Shown here piece by piece: positions 36,814 through 45,963 of a stretch of DNA of 64,000 nucleotides; the first letter of the stretch is position 1, and each line of letters begins with the position of its first letter. The stretch spans positions 62,001 to 126,000 of the forward strand of contig NZ_OXCQ01000002.1 in the NCBI RefSeq assembly GCF_900411395.1. The letters are read 5' to 3'. A program made the position numbers and the translations under genes. Under the pieces are notes generated by a model that did not search any database, was not told the DNA's origin, and saw only the letters and a program-made list of their open reading frames with translations. Origin of the DNA: Streptococcus sp. 596553 (GTDB taxonomy: Bacteria; Bacillota; Bacilli; Lactobacillales; Streptococcaceae).

Positions 36814-38711
36814 TCCAAATCGGCAAGATTTTTGCCGGACGCTATCGGATTGTCAAACAGATTGGTCGAGGAGGCATGGCGGATGTCTACCTAGCCAAAG
36901 ACTTAATCTTAGATGGGGAAGAAGTGGCAGTAAAGGTCTTGAGGACCAACTACCAGACGGACCCGATAGCTGTAGCTCGTTTTCAGCGTGAAGCGAGAGC
37001 TATGGCAGATCTAGACCATCCTCATATCGTTCGGATAACAGATATTGGCGAGGAAGACGGTCAACAGTATCTTGCAATGGAGTATGTTGCTGGACTTGAC
37101 CTTAAACGCTATATCAAGGAACACTATCCTCTTTCTAATGAAGAAGCCGTCCGTATCATGGGACAAATTCTTCTCGCCATGCGCTTGGCCCATACCAGAG
37201 GAATTGTTCACAGGGACTTGAAACCTCAAAACATCCTCTTGACACCAGATGGGACTGTCAAGGTTACAGACTTTGGGATTGCAGTAGCCTTTGCTGAGAC
37301 GAGTCTGACTCAGACTAACTCGATGCTGGGTTCGGTGCATTACTTGTCACCAGAGCAGGCGCGTGGCTCTAAGGCGACTGTACAAAGTGATATCTATGCC
37401 ATGGGGATTATTTTCTATGAGATGCTGACAGGTCATATTCCTTATGACGGGGATAGTGCGGTGACCATCGCCCTCCAGCATTTCCAAAAGCCCCTGCCGT
37501 CCGTTATTGCTGAGAATCCATCTGTGCCCCAGGCTTTGGAGAATGTTGTTATCAAGGCAACTGCTAAGAAATTGACAGATCGCTACAAATCAGTAGCTGA
37601 AATGTATGTGGACTTGTCTAGTAGTTTGTCTTATAATCGTCGCAATGAACCAAAGCTGGTCTTTGATGATGCGACTAAGGCGGACACCAAGACTCTACCA
37701 AAAGTATCCCAGAGCACCTTGACTTCGATTCCTAAGGTTCAAGCGCAGACAGAACACAAACCAATCAAAAAAACAAGCCAGGCTGTGACAGAGGAAACTT
37801 ACCAACCACAAGCACCGAAAAAACGTAGATTTAAGATGCGTTACCTGATTTTTTTGGCCAGCATTGTGTTGGTGGCAGCTTCTCTTATTTGGATACTATC
37901 CAGAACTCCTGCAACCATTGCCATTCCAGATGTGGCAGGTCAGACAGTTGCGGAAGCCAAGGAAACCCTCAAGAAAGCCAATTTTGAGATTGGCGAGGAG
38001 AAGTCAGAGGCCAGTGAAAAGGTGGAAGAGGGGCGGATTATCCGTACAGATCCTGGCGCTAGAACTGGTCGAAAAGAAGGAACGAAAATCAATTTGGTTG
38101 TCTCATCAGGCAAGCAATCTTTCCAAATTAGTAATTATGTCGGCCGGAAATCGACAGATGTTATAGCAGAACTCAAGCAGAAGAAGGTTCCTGAAAATCT
38201 CATCAAGATTGAGGAAGAAGAATCAAGTGAGAGCGAAGCAGGAACCGTTCTCAGACAGAGTCCAGCTGCCGGAACAACCTATGATTTGAGCAAGGCCTCA
38301 ACGATTACCTTAACCGTTGCTAAGAAAGTAACTAGCGTTGCTATGCCAAGTTATATAGGATCTAGTCTCGAATTTACTAAAAACAATCTCGTTCAAATTG
38401 TTGGGATTAAGGAAGCCAATATTGAAGTTGTAGAAGTGTCGACAGCTCCTGATGGAACTGCTGAGGGGACTGTTGTAGAGCAAAGTCCAAAAGCAGGTGA
38501 AAAGGTTGATTTGACTAAGACGCGTGTCAAGATTTCAATCTACAAACCAAAAACACCGCCGTCAACGTCATCATCAGCACCAGCCCAACGTGGAAACCAA
38601 GGTTCTACTACGACACCAAGTCAGGGGAACCAACAAGGAAATCAACGAGAGAATTCACCTGCTACTACTCAATCAAGTAGTGAAGGGAACCACGAAAATT
38701 CTCGTAATTAA
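36810..38711 (+). CDS. stkP: Serine/threonine protein kinase StkP (PASTA kinase)
   Basis: 633 residues. Kinase domain: glycine loop [12 protein letters not shown] (19-30), Lys42, HRDLKPQN (134-141), DFG, activation loop ending SPEQARGS. One membrane helix follows at about 344-366. Outside are three PASTA repeats (about 369-438, 439-508, 509-578), each with a P-x-x-G start and a DPGA/SPAAG/SPKAG mark, then a tail of about 55 residues rich in Ser, Thr, Gln, Asn with repeated GNQ. Pneumococcal StkP is usually described as having four PASTA units, so the replacement of the last by a low-complexity tail is noteworthy. It senses muropeptides and coordinates septal growth. Confidence 0.97.
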   Translation: MIQIGKIFAGRYRIVKQIGRGGMADVYLAKDLILDGEEVAVKVLRTNYQTDPIAVARFQREARAMADLDHPHIVRITDIGEEDGQQYLAMEYVAGLDLKRYIKEHYPLSNEEAVRIMGQILLAMRLAHTRGIVHRDLKPQNILLTPDGTVKVTDFGIAVAFAETSLTQTNSMLGSVHYLSPEQARGSKATVQSDIYAMGIIFYEMLTGHIPYDGDSAVTIALQHFQKPLPSVIAENPSVPQALENVVIKATAKKLTDRYKSVAEMYVDLSSSLSYNRRNEPKLVFDDATKADTKTLPKVSQSTLTSIPKVQAQTEHKPIKKTSQAVTEETYQPQAPKKRRFKMRYLIFLASIVLVAASLIWILSRTPATIAIPDVAGQTVAEAKETLKKANFEIGEEKSEASEKVEEGRIIRTDPGARTGRKEGTKINLVVSSGKQSFQISNYVGRKSTDVIAELKQKKVPENLIKIEEEESSESEAGTVLRQSPAAGTTYDLSKASTITLTVAKKVTSVAMPSYIGSSLEFTKNNLVQIVGIKEANIEVVEVSTAPDGTAEGTVVEQSPKAGEKVDLTKTRVKISIYKPKTPPSTSSSAPAQRGNQGSTTTPSQGNQQGNQRENSPATTQSSSEGNHENSRN

Positions 38712-38714
38712 ACG

Positions 38715-38750
38715 AATCTTTGTCATGTTTTCATGGCAAAGATTTTTTTT
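38715..38750 (+). terminator. stkP operon terminator
   Basis: AATCTTTG and CAAAGATT arms with inner CAT/ATG pairs, then a run of eight T. Confidence 0.92.
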
Positions 38751-38799
38751 GAGTCCGGATTTGTGATAGAATAGAAAGAGTTGATAAAAGGAGGAAAGC

Positions 38800-39558
38800 A
38801 TGGAAGAATCAAGAGAATTAAATGCCGTCATCGATGTGATTATGCTAGCAGGAACCATTCTCCTCAAAAGTGGTTCAGAGATTCATCGTGTAGAAGATAC
38901 CATGATTCGGATTTCGCATTCGCAGGGGATTGTGGATTGCAATGTCCTTGCCATGCCTGCCGCTATCTTTTTCTCGATTGAAAATACCAATATTTCGCGC
39001 ATGAAGCGCGTGACTTCCTCTTCTTATAACATTGAAAAAGTCTGCGATGTGAACCAGATTTCTCGTCAACTGGTTGGGGGGCGGATTGATTTAGAAACGG
39101 CCTTCAAGCAATTGACGGCCTTGCAAGCCCAACCCCTTCCCTATACTAAGTTGCAGGTAACTTTGGCTGCGACCTTAAGTGCCCCTTTCTTTTCAATTAT
39201 GTTTAGTGGAAATATCTACGACGCACTTGGGGCAGGAGTGGCGACCTTGTTTGGTTTTGCCTTTTCCCTCTATGTGGAGAAGTTTATCCGAATTCCTTTT
39301 GTGACGGCCTTTGCTGGAGCCTTCGTCTTTGGGATGATTGCCCAGTTTTGGGCTCGCTACACAGGCTTTCCTTCAACAGCAGATTTGATTATAGCTGGTG
39401 CGGTCATGCCTTTTGTACCAGGTATTGCCTTGACCAATGCGGTCCGTGATATTATGACCAACCACATAAACTCTGGTATGAGCAAGATGTTTGAATCCCT
39501 GCTCATTACCCTTGCTTTAGGGGCAGGAACTTCTGTCGCCTTGGTATTGATGAACTAA
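38800..39558 (+). CDS. Threonine/serine exporter, ThrE N-terminal-type subunit (DUF1212)
   Basis: 252 residues. The N-terminal soluble segment with SGSEIHRVEDTMIRI is the ThrE_1/DUF1212 signature, and the C-terminal half has about five hydrophobic helices (LAATLSAPFFSIMF, ALGAGVATLFGFAF, FVTAFAGAFVFGMI). In many Firmicutes the ThrE exporter is split in two proteins encoded together, and the next gene supplies the rest. Amino-acid export is inferred from the family. Start has AAGGAGG. Confidence 0.9.
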   Translation: MEESRELNAVIDVIMLAGTILLKSGSEIHRVEDTMIRISHSQGIVDCNVLAMPAAIFFSIENTNISRMKRVTSSSYNIEKVCDVNQISRQLVGGRIDLETAFKQLTALQAQPLPYTKLQVTLAATLSAPFFSIMFSGNIYDALGAGVATLFGFAFSLYVEKFIRIPFVTAFAGAFVFGMIAQFWARYTGFPSTADLIIAGAVMPFVPGIALTNAVRDIMTNHINSGMSKMFESLLITLALGAGTSVALVLMN

Positions 39559-39559
39559 T

Positions 39560-40009
39560 ATGACACTAACAACCTTTTTATTACAAGCAGTAGCAAGTCT
39601 TCTTGCCATTATCACTTTTCTAATCGTACTCAATGTGCAACGCTCTATGCTCTTACCTGGAGGGATTTTGGGCATGGCTGTCTGGCTAATCTATCTCTTG
39701 CTCAAGGAACCGACCAATGTTATTGTGGCTACCTTCATTGCGGCCATTATCGGTTCATGTGTCAGCCAGATTTTGAGTATTCTTTATAAGACACCTGCTG
39801 TGGTCTTTATCTTGGCCATCTTGGCACCCTTGGTTCCGGGTTATCTCTCCTATCGGACAACTGCCTTTTTTGTGACAGGGGACTATAATAAAGCGCTGGC
39901 AAGTGCAACATTAGTTGTTATGCTGGCTCTGGTCATTTCCATTGGAATGGCTAGCGGAACAGTGATTCTCAGACTGTATCATTATATAAAAACACATCGA
40001 GTATCGTAG
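39560..40009 (+). CDS. Threonine/serine exporter, second subunit (DUF3815)
   Basis: 149 residues, almost entirely hydrophobic with about five membrane helices; the motif LAPLVPGYLSYRT matches the DUF3815 half of ThrE. Begins one base after the previous stop (TAATATG), so the two are translated together. Confidence 0.9.
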   Translation: MTLTTFLLQAVASLLAIITFLIVLNVQRSMLLPGGILGMAVWLIYLLLKEPTNVIVATFIAAIIGSCVSQILSILYKTPAVVFILAILAPLVPGYLSYRTTAFFVTGDYNKALASATLVVMLALVISIGMASGTVILRLYHYIKTHRVS

Positions 40010-40106
40010 AGTCTACAGAAATAAAAGAATTTTCTTAAAAATAAGATAAATATAGTGACAAGGCTTTCTATCTATGCTATTCTATATATAGAAAGGAGGA
40101 AAAATC

Positions 40107-40418
40107 ATGAAAAAATCACTATTTTCCTTATTGTCTTTAAGTCTACTGACCTTGTTGGTTATCCCAGCCATGGTGTCTAGTTCAGGCTCAGAATTTCAAA
40201 GTGGATGGCAAGAGAATCAGTTGATTGCCGAAAAGGTTAGTAAAACACTTGACAAGACATTTGATAAGGATGTCAGAGAAATTCCGACCAGTCAGTTTTA
40301 TCAAGAATTTGTAGATGAGATGGGAAGAACTTACTCAGGAAATTTAATCCTCCAGGAACTGATAACTGAGAATGGGGCTTATAAAGCTACTTATGTTGGT
40401 GAACTCTCTAGCAACTGA
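40107..40418 (+). CDS. Small exported protein of unknown function
   Basis: 103 residues. A clear signal peptide: MKKS, then a Leu-rich core (SLFSLLSLSLLTLLVIPAMV), with a probable cleavage after about residue 24-28. The mature part is about 75 residues, charged, without cysteines or LPXTG, so it is either secreted or loosely cell-associated. A perfect AGGAGG site lies upstream, a TATTCTATATATAG promoter-like tract precedes it, and a terminator follows. No family was recognised. Confidence 0.8.
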   Translation: MKKSLFSLLSLSLLTLLVIPAMVSSSGSEFQSGWQENQLIAEKVSKTLDKTFDKDVREIPTSQFYQEFVDEMGRTYSGNLILQELITENGAYKATYVGELSSN

Positions 40419-40445
40419 TCATTCTTTAAAATTATGACCAATAAG

Positions 40446-40475
40446 AGGCTTGATTTGGTGAATCAAGTCTTTTTT
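40446..40475 (+). terminator. Terminator of the small exported protein gene
   Basis: AGGCTTGATT pairs with AATCAAGTCT around a 5-base loop, then a T-run. Confidence 0.9.
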
Positions 40476-40548
40476 CTCTCTTTTATTGCCATTTGTGATA
40501 AAATAGTACTGAACGATTTTTTACATGAATGATAAAACAGAGGTAAAT

Positions 40549-41721
40549 ATGACAATCGGTATTGATAAGATTGGTTTTGCGACCAGTCAATATGTCTTGA
40601 AATTACAAGACTTAGCAGAAGCGAGGGGCATTGACCCTGAAAAATTAAGCAAAGGACTCTTACTCGAGGAATTGAGTATTGCGCCCCTAACTGAGGATAT
40701 CGTGACCTTGGCGGCTAGTGCAAGTGACTCTATTTTAACTGAGCAAGAAAGACAAGAAATTGATATGGTCATTGTGGCTACCGAGTCAGGAATTGACCAG
40801 AGTAAGGCTGCGGCCGTCTTTGTGCATGGCTTGCTGGGTATCCAGCCCTTTGCTCGTAGTTTCGAGATTAAAGAAGCCTGCTATGGAGCGACAGCTGCCC
40901 TTCATTATGCCAAATTGCATGTGGAAAATTCTCCAGAGTCCAAGGTCTTGGTCATTGCCAGTGATATTGCCAAATACGGTATTGAAACTCCAGGAGAACC
41001 AACTCAAGGTGCCGGCAGTGTGGCTATGTTGATTACACAAAATCCACGCATGATGGCCTTTAATAATGACAATGTAGCTCAGACCCGTGACATCATGGAT
41101 TTCTGGCGTCCAAATTACTCAACAACTCCTTATGTAAATGGTGTCTATTCTACCCAACAATATTTGGATAGTTTGAAAACGACTTGGCTTGAATACCAAA
41201 AACGCTACCAGCTTACTTTGGATGATTTCGCAGCGGTTTGCTTCCACTTGCCTTATCCTAAATTAGCGCTAAAAGGCTTGAAAAAAATCATGGATAAGAA
41301 CTTGCCTCAAGAGAAAAAAGACCTCTTGCAAAAGCACTTTGACCAGTCTATTCTCTACAGTCAGAAGGTGGGGAATATCTACACAGGATCCCTCTTCCTT
41401 GGACTCTTGTCTCTCTTGGAAAATACAGATAGCCTGAAGGCTGGGGATAAAATTGCCCTTTATAGTTACGGAAGTGGGGCTGTGGCTGAGTTCTTTAGTG
41501 GTGAATTGGTTGAAGGATATGAAGCTTATCTGGATAAGGACCGTTTGAACAAGCTCAATCAACGAACTGCCCTGTCTGTTGCAGACTATGAAAAAGTTTT
41601 CTTTGAGGAAGTAGACTTAGATGAAACAAATTCTGCCCAGTTTGCTGGCTATGAAAATCAAGATTTTGCCTTGGTTGAAATTGTGGACCACCAACGCCGT
41701 TATAGCAAGGTTGAAAAATAA
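40549..41721 (+). CDS. mvaS: Hydroxymethylglutaryl-CoA synthase
   Basis: 390 residues from ATG 40549 (AGAGGTAA upstream); an earlier in-frame ATG at 40525 lacks a binding site. Catalytic Glu79 (VATESG) and nucleophile Cys111 (EACYGATAAL) are in place, with GAGSVAML and a C-terminal GSGA segment. It condenses acetyl-CoA with acetoacetyl-CoA, the first committed step of the mevalonate route to isoprenoids. Overlaps mvaA by one base (TAATG). Confidence 0.96.
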   Translation: MTIGIDKIGFATSQYVLKLQDLAEARGIDPEKLSKGLLLEELSIAPLTEDIVTLAASASDSILTEQERQEIDMVIVATESGIDQSKAAAVFVHGLLGIQPFARSFEIKEACYGATAALHYAKLHVENSPESKVLVIASDIAKYGIETPGEPTQGAGSVAMLITQNPRMMAFNNDNVAQTRDIMDFWRPNYSTTPYVNGVYSTQQYLDSLKTTWLEYQKRYQLTLDDFAAVCFHLPYPKLALKGLKKIMDKNLPQEKKDLLQKHFDQSILYSQKVGNIYTGSLFLGLLSLLENTDSLKAGDKIALYSYGSGAVAEFFSGELVEGYEAYLDKDRLNKLNQRTALSVADYEKVFFEEVDLDETNSAQFAGYENQDFALVEIVDHQRRYSKVEK

Positions 41722-42995
41722 TGAAGATAAGTTGGAATGGATTTTCTAAAAAATCATACCAAGAGCGCCTCGAGCTGTTAAAAGCTCAGGCGCTCCTTAG
41801 TCCTGAGAGACAAGTCAGTTTGGAGCAGGATGAACAGATGAGTTTGACTGTCGCAGACCAGCTAAGTGAGAATGTAGTGGGAACTTTTTCACTGCCTTAT
41901 TCGCTGGTTCCGGAGGTACTTGTCAACGGTCAGGAATACACTGTTCCCTATGTGACAGAAGAACCCTCAGTGGTTGCTGCGGCTAGCTATGCCAGCAAAA
42001 TCATCAAGCGTGCAGGTGGTTTTACTACACAAGTCCATCAGCGACAGATGATTGGGCAGGTAGCCCTTTATCAAGTTGCCAAACCTAAACTAGCGCAAGA
42101 GAAGATTGCCAGCAAGAAAGCGGAGCTCTTGGAGCTTGCCAATCAAGCCTATCCTTCCATTGTTAAACGTGGGGGCGGGGCGCGTGATTTGCATGTAGAG
42201 CAGATCAAAGGCGAAACAGACTTTCTCGTTGTTTATCTCCATGTCGATACCCAGGAAGCCATGGGTGCCAATATGCTCAACACCATGCTGGAAGCCTTGA
42301 AACCAGTCTTAAAAGAACTCAGCCAGGGACAGAGTCTTATGGGAATCCTGTCCAACTACGCGACCGATTCTCTGGTGACTGCAAGTTGTCGTATCGCCTT
42401 TCGCTACTTGAGCAGTCAAAAGGATCAAGGACGAGAAATTGCGGAGAAGATAGCCATGGCTAGTCAGTTTGCGCAGGCTGATCCTTATCGAGCCGCTACT
42501 CACAATAAAGGGATTTTTAATGGTATTGATGCCATTTTGATTGCCACTGGTAATGACTGGCGTGCCATTGAGGCGGGAGCTCATGCTTTTGCCAGTCGAA
42601 ATGGACATTACCAAGGTCTTAGTCAATGGACGCTGGATCTTGAAAGAGAAGAATTGGTTGGTGAGATGACCCTGCCCATGCCTGTGGCGACCAAGGGTGG
42701 CTCTATCGGCCTTAACCCTCGTGTAGCCCTCAGTCATGAGCTACTGGGAAATCCTTCTGCCAAAGAATTGGCCCAGATTATCGTGTCTATCGGTCTTGCA
42801 CAAAATTTTGCAGCCCTGAAAGCTTTAGTCAGCACAGGAATTCAGCAAGGCCACATGAAATTGCAGGCCAAATCCTTAGCTCTCCTAGCAGGTGCCAGTG
42901 AATCCGAGGTAGCTCCCCTAGTCGAGCGCCTCATCGTAGATAAAACCTTTAACCTAGAGACAGCCCAGCGTTATTTAGAAAATTTAAGATCATAA
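41721..42995 (+). CDS. mvaA: Hydroxymethylglutaryl-CoA reductase, class II
   Basis: 424 residues, the class II (bacterial) size without a membrane anchor. Substrate and cofactor motifs ENVVGTFSLP, TEEPSVVAAAS, and DTQEAMGANMLNT are visible. It reduces HMG-CoA to mevalonate. Together with mvaS it forms a two-gene operon closed by a terminator at 42995-43026; the later mevalonate kinase genes are not in this window. Confidence 0.96.
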   Translation: MKISWNGFSKKSYQERLELLKAQALLSPERQVSLEQDEQMSLTVADQLSENVVGTFSLPYSLVPEVLVNGQEYTVPYVTEEPSVVAAASYASKIIKRAGGFTTQVHQRQMIGQVALYQVAKPKLAQEKIASKKAELLELANQAYPSIVKRGGGARDLHVEQIKGETDFLVVYLHVDTQEAMGANMLNTMLEALKPVLKELSQGQSLMGILSNYATDSLVTASCRIAFRYLSSQKDQGREIAEKIAMASQFAQADPYRAATHNKGIFNGIDAILIATGNDWRAIEAGAHAFASRNGHYQGLSQWTLDLEREELVGEMTLPMPVATKGGSIGLNPRVALSHELLGNPSAKELAQIIVSIGLAQNFAALKALVSTGIQQGHMKLQAKSLALLAGASESEVAPLVERLIVDKTFNLETAQRYLENLRS

Positions 42996-43026
42996 AAAAC
43001 TCAGACGAATTGGTCTGAGTTTTCTT
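42995..43026 (+). terminator. mvaS-mvaA terminator
   Basis: AAAACTCAGAC pairs with GTCTGAGTTTT around a 6-base loop directly after the mvaA stop codon. Confidence 0.92.
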
Positions 43027-43032
43027 GTGCTT

Positions 43033-43185
43033 ATATTCTTCGAAAATCTCTTCAAACCACGTCAGCTTCGCCTTGCCGTAGATATATGTAACTGACTTCG
43101 TCAGTCTTATCTACAACCTCAAAGCAGTGCTTTGAGCAGCCTGTGGCTAGCTTCCTAGTTTGCTCTTTGATTTTCATTGAGTATT
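43033..43185 (-). repeat. BOX element (boxC-boxB-boxA, minus orientation)
   Basis: 153 bases from ATATTCTTCGAAAATC to TTTTCATTGAGTATT, one boxB (TATCTACAACCTCAAA). Its boxA end overlaps the scrR stop codon (43184-43186). Confidence 0.93.
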
Positions 43186-44149
43186 AAATACTTTTTCCTG
43201 GTAATAGAGTAACTGGTAGGAAGTAACCGGTTGTTGCGACTTCCTTGCCTTCGATTTTTTGCAAGAGTAGGTCAACAGTGAGGCAGGCAATCTCTTCCAA
43301 AGGTTGTTTGATGGTCGCGAGTTGAGGATAGTAATTTTCGATAAAGTAGGTCCCATCATAGCCGATGACCTTGAGCTCTTCTGGGACAGAAATGCCCAAT
43401 TCTTGAGCGATTTTAATGACCAGAATAGCTGTTAAGTCATCTGAAGTAAAGATGGCATCTGGTTTTTGTCGCATCAAAATATTCTTGATTTCCATTTCTT
43501 TTCTGACGGGAGAAAAGTCACTGGAAACATTGATAATAGGAGCTTGGGGGAGTACAGAAGCAAAGCCAGCGTGGCGTAGTCCAGTCGGCGAATTAGAATT
43601 GTCATTCCCTGTAATCATGATGATAGATTGGGCGCCTGTCTTGACTAAGGTCTGGGCTGCGAGAACCCCACCAGCATAGTTGTCAGAAGAAACGACAGGG
43701 ATGTCTGGTGACAGATTGCGGTCAAAGGAAATAATTGGTGCCGTCACGCGATTGTAGTCTTCGATTCCCAAGTTGTGACTACCCGAAATGATGCCGTCCA
43801 CCTGATTGGCTTCCAGCATTTCGATGTACTCGCGTTCCTTCTCAGAATCATGCTCACTGTTGCAAATGATGGTCTTGTAGCCATTTTTGAAGAGTTGGTG
43901 TTCCAGCTTATCAATCAATTCTGCGTAGAAAACGTTGGAAATATTTGGGAAAATCAGGCCGATTAACTTAGCTGATTTTCCTTGCAGACTACGAGCCAGG
44001 TTGTTGGGTTTATAGCCCAATTCTCGCATGGCTTCATTGACCTTTTGAATGGTTTTTTCAGATAGATAGCCTTTTTTATTGATAACCCGAGAAACGGTAG
44101 TAGGGCTGACGCCTGCGAGTTTTGCGACATCAGTTAGTTTTGCGACCAT
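43184..44149 (-). CDS. scrR: Sucrose operon repressor ScrR (LacI family)
   Basis: 321 residues. LacI helix-turn-helix TDVAKLAGVSPTTVSRVINK at 5-24, then a periplasmic-binding-like effector domain. It represses the divergent scrB and scrA transcripts until sucrose or a phosphorylated sugar binds. It overlaps the end of scrB by 20 bases and is thus co-transcribed with it. The stop codon is formed exactly at the edge of a BOX element. Confidence 0.95.
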   Translation of the reverse strand: MVAKLTDVAKLAGVSPTTVSRVINKKGYLSEKTIQKVNEAMRELGYKPNNLARSLQGKSAKLIGLIFPNISNVFYAELIDKLEHQLFKNGYKTIICNSEHDSEKEREYIEMLEANQVDGIISGSHNLGIEDYNRVTAPIISFDRNLSPDIPVVSSDNYAGGVLAAQTLVKTGAQSIIMITGNDNSNSPTGLRHAGFASVLPQAPIINVSSDFSPVRKEMEIKNILMRQKPDAIFTSDDLTAILVIKIAQELGISVPEELKVIGYDGTYFIENYYPQLATIKQPLEEIACLTVDLLLQKIEGKEVATTGYFLPVTLLPGKSI

Positions 44150-45584
44150 AATCTAATTCATAGTAAGTTCCAGTTGGGTTTCCAGACTTGATCAGGATAC
44201 CATTTTGGTCCGCATGTGGGAAGACACGACCAGAAAATACTTTTTCTCCTTTATTGATGAAAATTTCAAAGACAGAGTTATCGATGAAGATTGTAGCAGT
44301 AGTAGCCTGATTATCGATTGGGCAAGAACGAGTTGTCCCAAATTCTTGAGCATACTGTTCACCAGCCTGGCTACGATCCACTGTCACTTGACCATTTACA
44401 AGGTCAAAGTTGATTGCAAGTCCCTTGCCTTCTTTGTCAGCAAGTAAGACAATCTCGCTCTGGCTATTAGCTTCCAAGTTGAGCTCGAGTTCGTAGGTGT
44501 TATTGGTTTGAGCACGGTTTGAGAAGACTTCTTCAGAAGCACGAAGGTCCTTGATAGCTGCGACTGGGTATTGGTAGAGTTTGCCGTCTTTGATAGTGAG
44601 TTCCTTGACCAAAGAGAAGGTTCCTTGGTGGTCAAAACGGTCAGATGGATATGAAACATCAGGCAAGCCAAGCCAGCTAACAGCTAGAGCACGTCCATCA
44701 GGAGCGTTGAAGGCTTGAGTTGCATAGGCTTCGAAACCATAGTCCATGTTTTGAAGTTGAGACACATCTACCATTTTGGCATTTTCAGGGTCAAAGGAAG
44801 CCCCAATCTTATACATATTTGGAAAGATATTATCGTAGTCTAGAACGTTCTTATCCAATCCTTGTGGGCAGTAGAGAAGGACAGGTTGTTCCCCTACAAA
44901 GACCAGATTTGGACATTCCATCATGTAGGCAGTACGGTCGTTAGCAAAGTCAAGGTTGCCAACGGCTTGCCAGTTTGTATAGTCATTATCGACAGCCTTG
45001 TAGAGACGGACGAAACCTTTTTTCTCCAAGTCCTGTCCACCAACGATAGCATAATATTGCCCCTTAAAGTTAAAAATTTGCGGATCACGGAAGTGGTCAG
45101 TTGAGTCTGCTGGCTGGTCGATCAAGGTCTTGTCAATCTTGGTAATCTTACCATCCTTATCCATCAAAGCTCCAATCTGGTAAGGGTGACGGATCCAGTT
45201 TTCATCGCGGACATTTCCTGTATAAAATAGGAATAACTGATCACCAAATTGCATGGCAGAACCAGAGTAGGCACCGTGGCTATCTAATGGAGTATCAGGT
45301 AAAACTTTGACACCAGTTTCTGTGAAGTGAACCAAGTCCTCACTTTCCAATTGCACCCAAGATTTTAAACCATGGGCTGCACCAAATGGAAAGTTCTGAT
45401 AAAAAACAATCCACTTGCCATCAAAGTAGGAAAAGCCATTTGGATCGTTGAGAAGTCCTGTTTTTGGCTCAACATGGTAATGAGTATGCCATGGAGATTG
45501 TGCTATATTTTCTTTTATATGTTGAATTTCTTCTTGCGTCCAATCTTGATAAAGTCTGTAACGACGCTCAGTTGTCCATTCCAT
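44130..45584 (-). CDS. scrB: Sucrose-6-phosphate hydrolase (GH32)
   Basis: 484 residues. GH32 motifs: NDPNG at 46-50 with nucleophile Asp47, FRDP at 164-167 with the transition-state Asp166, ECP at 222-224 with acid/base Glu222; a C-terminal beta-sandwich ends the protein. It cleaves sucrose-6-phosphate to glucose-6-phosphate and fructose. TTGGAGGAATG upstream of the start. Divergent from scrA, whose product makes its substrate. Confidence 0.97.
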   Translation of the reverse strand: MEWTTERRYRLYQDWTQEEIQHIKENIAQSPWHTHYHVEPKTGLLNDPNGFSYFDGKWIVFYQNFPFGAAHGLKSWVQLESEDLVHFTETGVKVLPDTPLDSHGAYSGSAMQFGDQLFLFYTGNVRDENWIRHPYQIGALMDKDGKITKIDKTLIDQPADSTDHFRDPQIFNFKGQYYAIVGGQDLEKKGFVRLYKAVDNDYTNWQAVGNLDFANDRTAYMMECPNLVFVGEQPVLLYCPQGLDKNVLDYDNIFPNMYKIGASFDPENAKMVDVSQLQNMDYGFEAYATQAFNAPDGRALAVSWLGLPDVSYPSDRFDHQGTFSLVKELTIKDGKLYQYPVAAIKDLRASEEVFSNRAQTNNTYELELNLEANSQSEIVLLADKEGKGLAINFDLVNGQVTVDRSQAGEQYAQEFGTTRSCPIDNQATTATIFIDNSVFEIFINKGEKVFSGRVFPHADQNGILIKSGNPTGTYYELDYGRKTN

Positions 45585-45617
45585 TCATTCATTCCTCCAA
45601 AAATCTTATCACTTTTA

Positions 45618-45646
45618 ATAGTAACCGTTTTCGATAAAAAATGCAA
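45618..45646 (-). promoter_or_regulatory. scrB-scrR promoter with LacI/CcpA-type operator in the spacer
   Basis: Minus-strand TTGCAT (45641-45646), 17-base spacer, TACTAT (45618-45623). The spacer and -10 edge contain GAAAACGGTTAC, a CG-centred LacI-family half-site arrangement. The similar GAAAGCGATTTTA occurs at the scrA side. ScrR and CcpA sites look alike, so which protein binds is undecided. Confidence 0.55.
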
Positions 45647-45674
45647 GCCTTTTATGTTAAAAAAGAGGAAAAGC

Positions 45675-45686
45675 TGTCAAGCGTTT
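45675..45686. repeat. 12-base inverted copy of a scrA promoter segment
   Basis: Minus-strand AAACGCTTGACA, identical to plus-strand 45862-45873 which forms the -35 region of scrA. It may be a second minus-strand -35 or a regulator site; no good -10 follows it. Confidence 0.5.
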
Positions 45687-45867
45687 ATCACAAATTAAAA
45701 CCAGAAAATCAATCATCTATCTACAAAAAAATGAAAGAAAGTGAAGCAAAATCCTTTTAAACAAGATTCCAAACTTATTTTTTTAAGAAATGCCTGCTAA
45801 AACAGTCAAAAACAATCAATCTATGGCGTGCCCACTAAGTGGATAGAATATTTTTTCTGCAAAACGC

Positions 45868-45895
45868 TTGACATATTTCTAAAACATGATAAAAT
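45868..45895 (+). promoter_or_regulatory. scrA promoter
   Basis: TTGACA (45868-45873), 16-base spacer, TAAAAT (45890-45895), followed 18 bases later by a CG-centred operator candidate. Confidence 0.65.
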
Positions 45896-45912
45896 AATAG
45901 TCGTAGGGCGAA

Positions 45913-45926
45913 TAAAATCGCTTTCA
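45913..45926. promoter_or_regulatory. Candidate ScrR/CcpA operator upstream of scrA
   Basis: Minus-strand reading TGAAAGCGATTTTA fits the catabolite-response consensus except for one position near the end, and resembles the site in the scrB promoter. Located just downstream of the predicted scrA start site, where binding would block transcription. Confidence 0.55.
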
Positions 45927-45963
45927 AACAATAACAAAATTTTATATAAGGAGATTTTTGCAA

